The translations under genes and the position numbers were made by a program. 14,176 nt of DNA from Thalassiosira profunda (Eukaryota > Bacillariophyta > Thalassiosirophyceae > Thalassiosirales > Thalassiosiraceae). A model generated the notes under the pieces. It saw only the letters and a program-made list of their open reading frames with translations, was not told the DNA's origin and searched no databases. Of the stretch, positions 1 through 6,520 are shown in pieces. Every line of letters begins with the position of its first letter. Within the stretch, counting starts at the first letter, position 1. The stretch covers positions 1 to 14,176 of the forward strand of contig JALLAP010000662.1 in NCBI GenBank assembly GCA_036939355.1, in the 5' to 3' direction.

Positions 1-1732
1 CTTCCTTCAACGCGATGGAGCCGGACGCTCCGCACAGGTTGCAGCTGTAATACTGCGTGGGGGCGTAGGCGCCGCGGATCGAGAAGGTGTTGACGGGCGC
101 GCAGAAGGGGTTGAGGTACGCCTGGCATCGATCGCAGCGGGGAGGCGCCAGCGCGCGCGTGTAGGACTGCGTTTCCTTGACCAATTTCTTCTTCGGCTCG
201 CGTATCACGGGGGCGCGCTCCGGATCGGCCACATCGTCGGCTGCGCATGGGACGTAGTCCACTTCTGACGGGGCAGTGTCATTTGGTGGAGCGTTCCCGT
301 AAATATCGCCCTGCTCCCGTCCGTTCCACTGAGACGACGTCCCTCCGTTCATCGCTGCGCCATCGTTCTCTTTCGCATTTCCCCCGTCGCACAGGCTGCT
401 CAGCCCCGCCAGCGGATTGATCACCAACCCCAAGGGTATGTCGACCTTGCGCGACGTGGCCCCATCCAACGGAAACGCGTGCACCGTGCTGCGCATGATT
501 CGCGGCGAGACGTTTTCGTACTCCGCCGAGGTTACGTAGCGCGAGTCCGACGGCGGGGGCAGCCCCGCCACCGTCGACGAAGACGACATGGCCGTGGATT
601 GCGCGTTCAGGCTGGCGGCGTGGACGTTGCTGAAGGAGGGATAGATGGTGGCCGGGGCGTGGTGCGGCCGCGTGAAGAGGGGTATGCGCGGTATTTGCGA
701 CGGATCGATGCGGGAGGTTTCTTTCAATGCAGGGTTTATGGGATGTGGAGGATGCGGCTGACCAGGATAGTGCTGCTGAGGCGGCCCCGGAGGTAGTTGG
801 GAATGTTGCAGGGGCGGCCCTGGCGGCGGGGGTTGCGGATAGCCGCTTTGTTGAGGCATCGACGGAGGTCCAGGTTGCTGCATTTGTTGTTGTTGACGAT
901 ACTGATCCGGATAAGCGGGTTGTTGGTGAAATTGCTGTGTTGGTGGGCCAGGAGGTGAGGGTTGCGGATATCCTGGCTGAGAAGGCATTGGAGGCGGCCT
1001 CGCCTGTTGCATCGGAGGTGGTGGTTGAGTTTGGTGCATTGCTTGTTGATGAGGCAACGGAGGAGGAGCACGACTTTGGCTGCTTTGCTGCGAGGGAGGT
1101 GGCATGTGACCAGGTTGTTGCATCGTCTGATGTCCTTGCATATGCGATGGCGGCGGCGGCATCGATTGATAAGAAGGAGGTTGAATCGAAGCAGAAGCAG
1201 AAGGTGCATTCGAAGGCATTGGAGGTGCCACAGGAGGCCTCATAGATGTAGATCCCACAGACGGAGGTCGAACTGACGGCGGAGGAGGAAACCCGCCGCT
1301 ATTGGGCGGCGGCGGCATCCCTCGCATTTGAGTTGCAGGCATCCCCGCAGACGGTGCACTTGACGGAGCGGGAGGCATGGGCCGCGACGGCGCAGGCGGC
1401 AGCGGCCTCCTCGCGGGCGTGGATGCAACCGCAGGAGGCGGGTGCATTCGCGGCACGGCCCTTCCCGGCGTCGATGGGACCGCCCTGCCGGGAGGAGGGG
1501 GCATGGCACCCGGCGGGGGCGGCATCGGCATCGATAGACCTGCACCTCCTCCAGAAGCCGACGACGGTGCATGCGCATGAGAATGAGATGCGTTCACATT
1601 CATGCCCGCCAAAGCAGACTGGGCCCGATCCACAGACCCACCTCCACCTCCCCCGTTCCCGACCCCGTTGGCGTGGGGGTTGCCGGGAGGGGGCGGCGGC
1701 CGCGGCGGGTAGGGGGGCGGATTGCTCGCCAT
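1..1732 (-). CDS. Sec24-like COPII coat protein, N-terminal part (runs off left edge)
   Basis: This is an open frame of 577 codons without a stop, starting at ATG 1732-1730 with an in-frame TGA three codons upstream. Residues 1 to about 350 are rich in Pro, Gln, Met and Gly (first residues MASNPPPYPPRPPPPPG), like the disordered N-terminus of Sec24. Near residue 355 comes RIDPSQIPRI, close to the conserved IDPxQIPxP stretch that opens the Sec24 core. At residues 533-567 there is a zinc finger: C533-x2-C536, AYLNPF, then C564-NL-C567. The motif order identifies Sec24, the COPII subunit that binds cargo on vesicles leaving the ER, rather than Sec23. The gap between the Cys pairs is 27 residues, longer than the roughly 17 I expect, and the usual Trp before the second pair is Tyr. 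The trunk, helical and gelsolin parts lie outside the window. No intron is needed. It is divergent from the gene at 11105, with a transposon between them. Confidence 0.9.
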   Translation of the reverse strand, partial: MASNPPPYPPRPPPPPGNPHANGVGNGGGGGGSVDRAQSALAGMNVNASHSHAHAPSSASGGGAGLSMPMPPPPGAMPPPPGRAVPSTPGRAVPRMHPPPAVASTPARRPLPPAPSRPMPPAPSSAPSAGMPATQMRGMPPPPNSGGFPPPPSVRPPSVGSTSMRPPVAPPMPSNAPSASASIQPPSYQSMPPPPSHMQGHQTMQQPGHMPPPSQQSSQSRAPPPLPHQQAMHQTQPPPPMQQARPPPMPSQPGYPQPSPPGPPTQQFHQQPAYPDQYRQQQQMQQPGPPSMPQQSGYPQPPPPGPPLQHSQLPPGPPQQHYPGQPHPPHPINPALKETSRIDPSQIPRIPLFTRPHHAPATIYPSFSNVHAASLNAQSTAMSSSSTVAGLPPPSDSRYVTSAEYENVSPRIMRSTVHAFPLDGATSRKVDIPLGLVINPLAGLSSLCDGGNAKENDGAAMNGGTSSQWNGREQGDIYGNAPPNDTAPSEVDYVPCAADDVADPERAPVIREPKKKLVKETQSYTRALAPPRCDRCQAYLNPFCAPVNTFSIRGAYAPTQYYSCNLCGASGSIALKE

Positions 1733-1841
1733 CGTTGGTCAAAATCGGGCAGTTTGTTTTTGTATTTTTATTTGTTTCAAGTTGCAACTCTTCAGCTTAG
1801 AACAATTTCCCGGGAATTTTGTTGTGATACGACAACAATAT
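1733..1841 (-). promoter_or_regulatory. 5' flank of the Sec24-like gene, left half of a split divergent promoter
   Basis: These 109 bp separate the Sec24-like ATG from the retrotransposon. The stretch is AT-rich compared with the gene. It holds three small symmetric sequences: AGTTGCAACT (1780-1789), TTCCCGGGAA (1807-1816) and an inverted repeat TTGTTGT/ACAACAA (1819-1825 and 1832-1838, 6-nt spacer). No clear TATA box is seen. The promoter role is inferred from position only. Confidence 0.5.
1837..1841. repeat. Target site duplication, left copy (AATAT)
   Basis: AATAT directly abuts the left end of the 135-bp terminal repeat. The same five bases abut the outer end of the right repeat at 10933-10937. 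Five bp is the usual duplication length for Ty1/copia integrases. Confidence 0.85.
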
Positions 1842-1976
1842 GTGAGGTTAACGACCTGTGGCGTGCTTGGATGTGCCCAAGCTACACGTTAGTGATGCAA
1901 ACCAACGAACCAAGAAATTATGAGTTAATTTAGACTTCGTGGGTTTGAAACTTTGAAACCGAGGGTATCCTCATCT
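1842..1976 (-). repeat. 3' LTR (135 bp)
   Basis: This repeat is identical to 10798-10932. In the sense direction it begins AGATGAGGATACC and ends TTAACCTCAC. The expected TG...CA ends occur as TGAGG...CCTCA, but set in by 3 and 1 nt from the ends defined by the target duplication. A hairpin GCTTGG/CCAAGC lies at 1865-1870 and 1877-1882, and a short doublet TTTCAAAG/TTTCAAAC lies near the sense 5' end. At 135 bp the LTR is very short for a copia element. Confidence 0.92.
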
Positions 1977-2197
1977 CCTCCCCGTCTTTGCAGTATGTTC
2001 TTTTGTAATGCTGCGAAGAAGAAGTTCAAATATTGTATAAAGTAAAGCAAGAGAAAGCAATTTGCATGCATCTCGTAGCGCTGCAAGTCTCGTAGCAATC
2101 CTGGATTGGGCTCTATCAAGGCGATGATCTTTTCACCAAAAGCCTGGCCGATTCGTCTGCAGGAGAATAGTACCTCGTTGTGCCAGCTTCGATTCAT
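1925..2197 (-). CDS. Possible 90-aa ORF between pol and the 3' LTR, running into the LTR
   Basis: An ATG-started sense-strand frame begins 129 bp after the pol stop and ends inside the LTR, so its last 17 or so codons are LTR sequence. It contains a hydrophobic run (CFLLLYFIQYL followed by NFFFAAL, about residues 47-64) that could be a membrane segment or chance. I recognise no family. It lies where some LTR elements carry an extra gene, but it is short and could simply be 3' untranslated sequence. Confidence 0.2.
   Translation of the reverse strand: MNRSWHNEVLFSCRRIGQAFGEKIIALIEPNPGLLRDLQRYEMHANCFLLLYFIQYLNFFFAALQKNILQRRGGDEDTLGFKVSNPRSLN
1977..1989 (-). other. Polypurine tract beside the 3' LTR
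   Basis: Read in the sense direction, AAAGACGGGGAGG directly precedes the 3' LTR. It is purine throughout except for one C and sits where the plus-strand primer of reverse transcription is expected. Confidence 0.7.
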
Positions 2198-2326
2198 TGT
2201 TGGCTGGCAAGGATATGTATCTATGAGGCTATTCTCGTTGCAGGGGGATCCAGAGCACAGATTGGGTCACCCAATAAAGGATTGATTGTGGCAGAGACGT
2301 GCAGTGCACAAGATGTGCAAGTAGCT

Positions 2327-5188
2327 CTATTCGTCTGAGCTCGAAGAAGCCGTGGGCTGAGAGACGAAGGAATCAAGCTTCAGGAGCTTGTAATGTTCAG
2401 AATCTGCAGGCGGATAGAAGCGCACGCCGATAGTGTAGTCGAATTGGCGGAAGTGCACAGGAGCAGAGTTGGGCTTGGTGCCAGAGTCGCTTGGGTTGAG
2501 ATGCGTGCCAATTTTCACCATTTTGAAGCGTCCTTTCCAGATCTGATCGTGGATGTAGTGAATTGGGACGGCCATGTGCTTGACTCTGGTAGTGACAGTG
2601 TTGGCCTCGAGGATGTCGATACAAGGCTGGCTGTCTTCAAAGATAGGCGTCGGCCGCAGAGAGTCGGTTGGAAGTCCGACAAATTCGCCAATATCTTGCA
2701 AAAACATGCCTCGTTTGACTGCTGAGAATACCCCGCGGACCTCGCTGTCGGTAGAGTGCAGAGCGACACATCTTTGCTGATTCATCTTCCAATCGAGCAG
2801 AACTCCCATACACAGGGCTAGGACACATTCGCAAGAGCGTCTCGTACGATTGTCTCGAGCGTGATCACTGTCGACGAAGATAATGAAGCCATTCGGTACT
2901 TGAATGGCCTCAAACTTTGGCGGATCGAAGTTGACTCTCAAGGTGTGATACCCATCTATTGTCGCTCGTGGATACATGATTGGCCGATGTGAATGGGTTG
3001 CAAGGTAACGTAGGACTCGATACGCTCCCGCAAAGGCTGCTGCGTTTGGCGTTTGAATGTATCGAGACAGTCGGCTGCAAGAAAATCCAAGGTCAGGGCG
3101 CGTCCACACAAACACGTGCATCAGCATCCCCATAATGGAGCCAAAGGCTGCACCATACTTCTCTTCGAGGGCTCGTAGTTGTTCCTTCGTTGCTGGAAGT
3201 TGCTCCGATAGATCAATTTCGAACTGGCTGTCGGTGCGAAGTGGCGTGTGGGCAGTCGTGAGGCGAGCAGTAGACTCTGGAGGAAAGAACTTGTGGATGA
3301 TTGTCTCGAGGATGTGCTTTGTCTGATCGAAGGAGACTCCGTGCTCAGATTGGATGATGCTGAGGTTGAGATACTCAAAATGAGCTCCTTCTTTGGTGGT
3401 CAGCTCGAAATGGTGGCGAAGATGCGCTGCGAGCTTGTGATAGATCTCAACGTCGTTGAATGCACATAGAAAATCGTCAGTCGAGGTGTTCACCAGCATA
3501 TACTGTCCATCTCTCTCGTACTTCCACAGGGCAGGCTCGTTCAGGCTATCTTTCATTCCAAAATCAAGCAGGAGACGCTGCAGAAGGAGGTACCACTTGC
3601 GTCCGATCTGCTTATCTCCTTGCAGGCCTTTTTGAGCTTGCAAGACGTACCGTCCAGAGGGCGACGCTTCGAGCTTGTACTCTGGATAGTATCGTTTGAA
3701 CCATTCCATGTAGAAGGGGGGCAAGGTAACGACGAGGCGATCCTTCTCCTCGACCATGGTGTTCTGAAAACAGTTCACCACATCCATAATTGCGAGCGTG
3801 AGACGCCGATGGGCAGCTGTGAGGAGAGTGAAGCGCAGAGGTCCAGCTCCAATCGTCGGGGACCAAGAGTAGTCAAAGTCAATGCCCTTTTCCTGCTTGC
3901 TGCCGTTCGCACACATTCGAGTTACAAATTGATAGCTGCTGCCGCCGAGGCTCTTCACTTTGGGAGCGAGCAGCGATTGCAGGACCTTCTTTTCTTTTGG
4001 AACGTGCTCGATTGGAAAAGGCTGAGAGAAGAGGCCGACCTTCTGGTTCTTCGCGTGCTGGCAGATGGCAGCTTCTTTCCAGTGCTCGCTGTGCTTTGAC
4101 TTCATGCATTTCCACCAAGAGGAGGGGCAATCTGGCTTCTCTGGCAGTATCGCAATGTGCGACAAGTGGAGGCCCGTGCAGGAGTCGAAGATGGCTCGAT
4201 AGTTCTGATACTGGTGGCGGATGGGGTTGGTCATGGTGCAAAACGTGATGGAGATCGTCCGTGGCTCATCTAGCTGGAGGTTCTGCAGAACTTCCACTGT
4301 GCCTTTTGCTGTGAGCGGAGCTTCGTTGTGGATGTGAATGACCCAACTCTTGCAAAAGTGATGGCGGAGAGGAATCTGCCCATACACGCCAGCGTCAGGC
4401 TTGATACGAACCAAGAATGGCAGCATGTAGTCTTCGTCTGTCGAGAAGGTGATGCCGATGGGCGTTCCTTTCGCTGGAAGCGTGATTTCGAAGCATTCAC
4501 AGTGGTCTGGATGAAAGAGAGAATCGACAGTATCGAGAGATGAGGCATTGATCCACCTTCCATTCAGTGCCAGCTGTCTTTGTCGCTCGAGTAGCACGTG
4601 CTGTCCCACGACCGATGTCGTTGAAGATGCTGTCGTAGATCTCCGCGAAATGAATTCATGTGGAAGAGGTACGTCGTTCGCATTGTGAGAGAGGCCATAC
4701 TCATCCACAATTGCATGATGCACATGGTGCACACGATCGGACAGCTCATTCTCTTTGCCCTTTTTCATGACCAACATGATCGCGCGATGATTCCCGTAGC
4801 CCACAAAGATCCCATCAAAGGCGCTCTTTCGATCAGTCTCGCTTGGATAGATGCTGTCGCCGAGGTAGGAGCGAGGGTCGCCTGCTGCGCGTGCACTGAG
4901 CGCTCGTTGGGCAGGAAGCTCTTCGATGACTCGTACGCGCGCGCCGAACGTGTGAATGGCCGAGGGAGGCGTTAGCTTGCCAGTATAGGCGAGAGATGGT
5001 GGCTTGCCAGTCATACGATTGGTGCAGTTGTTGTACACCCAGCTCGTGTATTGACCTGCAAGGCACCAAAGCTCGTCGCTCAGGTTTGCTCCCATGAGCA
5101 TCGCTCGAATGGTACGCTTCGTCGTTCGATGGGGAGCTTCTGCAGCACCATTGATCGACGAGGCGTATCCTCCAGTGGATTCCAACAC
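2327..5188 (-). CDS. pol: pol, third piece: integrase end, PDZ-like insert, reverse transcriptase, RNase H
   Basis: This frame of 953 codons has no internal stop and no proper ATG start; it continues pol after a frame change near 5188. Residues 8-21 contain the integrase NGAAEAPHR stretch with the third acidic residue (E17). Residues 124-165 (FDGIFVGYG ... HHAIVDE) match the copia integrase tail. Residues about 232-320 form a PDZ-like insert. Reverse transcriptase spans about 440-740, with D469 in IMDVVNCF and STDD at 569-572 in place of YxDD. RNase H spans about 765-905, with D773 (FVDSDHA), E816 (STDSEVRG), D852 (FEDSQP) and D901 (NPSDSGTK). It ends in a Ser-rich tail. The product would copy the element RNA into DNA inside virus-like particles and remove the RNA. 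All core acidic residues are present, so only the frame change argues against function. Confidence 0.92.
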   Translation of the reverse strand: MLESTGGYASSINGAAEAPHRTTKRTIRAMLMGANLSDELWCLAGQYTSWVYNNCTNRMTGKPPSLAYTGKLTPPSAIHTFGARVRVIEELPAQRALSARAAGDPRSYLGDSIYPSETDRKSAFDGIFVGYGNHRAIMLVMKKGKENELSDRVHHVHHAIVDEYGLSHNANDVPLPHEFISRRSTTASSTTSVVGQHVLLERQRQLALNGRWINASSLDTVDSLFHPDHCECFEITLPAKGTPIGITFSTDEDYMLPFLVRIKPDAGVYGQIPLRHHFCKSWVIHIHNEAPLTAKGTVEVLQNLQLDEPRTISITFCTMTNPIRHQYQNYRAIFDSCTGLHLSHIAILPEKPDCPSSWWKCMKSKHSEHWKEAAICQHAKNQKVGLFSQPFPIEHVPKEKKVLQSLLAPKVKSLGGSSYQFVTRMCANGSKQEKGIDFDYSWSPTIGAGPLRFTLLTAAHRRLTLAIMDVVNCFQNTMVEEKDRLVVTLPPFYMEWFKRYYPEYKLEASPSGRYVLQAQKGLQGDKQIGRKWYLLLQRLLLDFGMKDSLNEPALWKYERDGQYMLVNTSTDDFLCAFNDVEIYHKLAAHLRHHFELTTKEGAHFEYLNLSIIQSEHGVSFDQTKHILETIIHKFFPPESTARLTTAHTPLRTDSQFEIDLSEQLPATKEQLRALEEKYGAAFGSIMGMLMHVFVWTRPDLGFSCSRLSRYIQTPNAAAFAGAYRVLRYLATHSHRPIMYPRATIDGYHTLRVNFDPPKFEAIQVPNGFIIFVDSDHARDNRTRRSCECVLALCMGVLLDWKMNQQRCVALHSTDSEVRGVFSAVKRGMFLQDIGEFVGLPTDSLRPTPIFEDSQPCIDILEANTVTTRVKHMAVPIHYIHDQIWKGRFKMVKIGTHLNPSDSGTKPNSAPVHFRQFDYTIGVRFYPPADSEHYKLLKLDSFVSQPTASSSSDE
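4229..4495 (-). other. PDZ-like domain inside pol, between integrase and RT
   Basis: This covers residues about 232-320 of the third pol piece. FEITLPAKGTPIGITF fits a first strand plus a GLGF-type loop. LPFLVRIKPDAGVYGQIP fits the strand and turn that in PDZ domains end in a G-x-A-x-x-x-G-x-L/I pattern. KSWVIHIHNEAPLTA fits the strand that usually reads GDxILxINGxxL. A helix-like EVLQNL and a final strand TISITF follow. The order and spacing of hydrophobic strands agree, at about 90 residues. This is an assignment by eye. PDZ domains bind C-terminal peptides; a role here is unknown. Confidence 0.45.
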
Positions 5189-6153
5189 ACAACACCAAGC
5201 GACTTGTACATCAGTTGGCAGAACTCAGTGCAGCCAATGAGTGCTCCATCTTCGTCGCAGCGAATCTGGCATACCGGCAGGCCCTGGCGACGAAGGTGAT
5301 CAAAGAAGAAGAGGCAGAGATCGATCGGCGCGCTCTTGTGTCGACAAGGGAAGAACCACATGTAGCGTGTCGACGCTTCGATGATGATGAGGGCAGATGT
5401 GTAGCCTCGCAGAGACACCACATTGAAGAAAGTAAAGTCAATGTGCCAGCGCAATCCAACAGGTAGCTTTGTCGTGTCCACAAGTGTACCTCGCCTCAAT
5501 TTCATCAAGCCAGACGCATCGCAGATTGGGCATCGCGATGAGAGCGGTGCAAGCTTGCATGGGAAGCCTGGGCCTTTGATAAAGCCGTCGTCTATCATCT
5601 TCTGAAGCGTTGCTATCGATCGATGGCCGTATCGTTTGTGCACCTCCCACGATTGCAGCTCGGTGCCTTGGATCAGTGGATGGGTGATACCAGCTGGCTG
5701 CATCGAGAGATGCCGGTAGGAGTACTGGCTTTGAGCTCGTCTCGTTTGCTTCGTCTTGATATGAATATGAAGTGGTATGTAGTCGATGGAGTTGATCGTT
5801 TCAGTTGGAAGAGTGAAGCTCGCTCCAGATCTGTGGACGAACCGTACTTCCCTCCAGGTATCGATGACCACTCTCTCAAATCCAGAGAACTTCATGAAGC
5901 CGCCGTTCGTGACAGTACAGCAGGAATCATTCGGTGCAAAGAATGTTGGGTAGAGCAGAAATAGAAAGCCTGGAGCTTTTGGAGACGTGGCAAGCATAAT
6001 TCCGACACCCGCAAAGTACCCCTTCATGCCGATCCCTAGCTCGACTTCGATCTTTCGCATGATGAGACGATGAAAGTACTTCCTTTTGTTTGCCACAAAC
6101 ATATTTGCGCCACTGTCCACTCGAACCAATACACGTACTAGCTCGCGTGACAA
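5080..6153 (-). CDS. pol: pol, second piece: protease and integrase N-terminal and core parts
   Basis: The frame has 357 codons. Up to about residue 325 it reads as pol; beyond that (roughly 5185-5080) it is in the wrong frame. Near its start is the aspartic protease motif VDSGANMF (D13), unusually close to the 5' end of this frame. Residues 172-211 are the integrase zinc-binding part, H172-x4-H177-x30-C208-x2-C211, preceded by EVHKRYGH as in GAG-pre-integrase domains. The catalytic core has D239 in WHIDFTF and D300 in IRCDEDGAL. The third acidic residue is in the next frame. The protease matures Gag-Pol and the integrase inserts cDNA. The upstream end has no ATG: the frame opens after a TGA near 6187 and overlaps the end of the linker frame by a few codons. 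Confidence 0.88.
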   Translation of the reverse strand: MSRELVRVLVRVDSGANMFVANKRKYFHRLIMRKIEVELGIGMKGYFAGVGIMLATSPKAPGFLFLLYPTFFAPNDSCCTVTNGGFMKFSGFERVVIDTWREVRFVHRSGASFTLPTETINSIDYIPLHIHIKTKQTRRAQSQYSYRHLSMQPAGITHPLIQGTELQSWEVHKRYGHRSIATLQKMIDDGFIKGPGFPCKLAPLSSRCPICDASGLMKLRRGTLVDTTKLPVGLRWHIDFTFFNVVSLRGYTSALIIIEASTRYMWFFPCRHKSAPIDLCLFFFDHLRRQGLPVCQIRCDEDGALIGCTEFCQLMYKSLGVVCWNPLEDTPRRSMVLQKLPIERRSVPFERCSWEQT

Positions 6154-6179
6154 ATCGTGAACGGGGCTTAGCAGTTTAC
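6142..6179 (-). other. Intron-like 38-nt stretch at the linker/protease frame change
   Basis: In the sense direction the linker frame reads CAG, then GTAAAC, then TGCTAAG, and 38 nt after the GT there is an AG. Removing exactly this stretch would place the DSGA protease in frame with the linker and drop the TAA. Donor, branch-like and acceptor motifs are all present but short. A plain indel would explain the frame change equally well. Confidence 0.25.
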
Positions 6180-6520
6180 CTGCTCATCGTATCCGTGGGG
6201 GCTGTAGTCGGACTCGACGAGAGGAGTGGTAATGTCACGTGTTTTGGGGGCTGTCTTGGACAGATCCAGCTCTTTGGTATCGAGCACAGCAAACTGTGGG
6301 TCAACAGCCAAAGAGTTGTTGGCAATCGACTGCTCGAGCTGGTGGGTTACCTTGCCGAGCGTCGCCTCCATATCAGATGCAGTGCGGAGGGAGGTGAGGC
6401 GAAGGGGCTTCTTCTCTTCCTCGACGATGGGGTCGATCTCGTCCACTGCGTCGTAGAAGTTGGTAGCCTCGAGCTCCGCTTCGTTGGAGACGTCCCACGT
6501 GACTTGCATCGACTTCTGCC
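6168..6520 (-). CDS. pol, first piece: acidic linker after gag
   Basis: Just past the gag stop, the frame one base back is open to a TAA at 6170-6168, about 117 codons. An ATG at 6509 would give 113 aa. The product is acidic (DAVDEIDPIVEEEKK, DTKELDLSKTAPKT) with no recognised domain. It lies where copia polyproteins have the stretch between nucleocapsid and protease, so I read it as the N-terminus of Pol, reached from gag by a -1 shift. I see no canonical XXXYYYZ slippery heptamer at the gag end. Whether it is translated by frameshifting, separate initiation or not at all cannot be told here. Confidence 0.6.

Noticed and set aside
727..1245. A 172-codon plus-strand frame
   Set aside because: It is antisense to the Pro/Gln-rich part of the Sec24-like gene, which is continuous into the zinc finger and the IDPxQIP motif.
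1842..1976. The 135-bp terminal repeats as a MITE or unrelated short repeats
   Set aside because: They are direct, identical, flanked by a 5-bp duplication, and bordered inside by a primer site and a polypurine tract, so they are LTRs.
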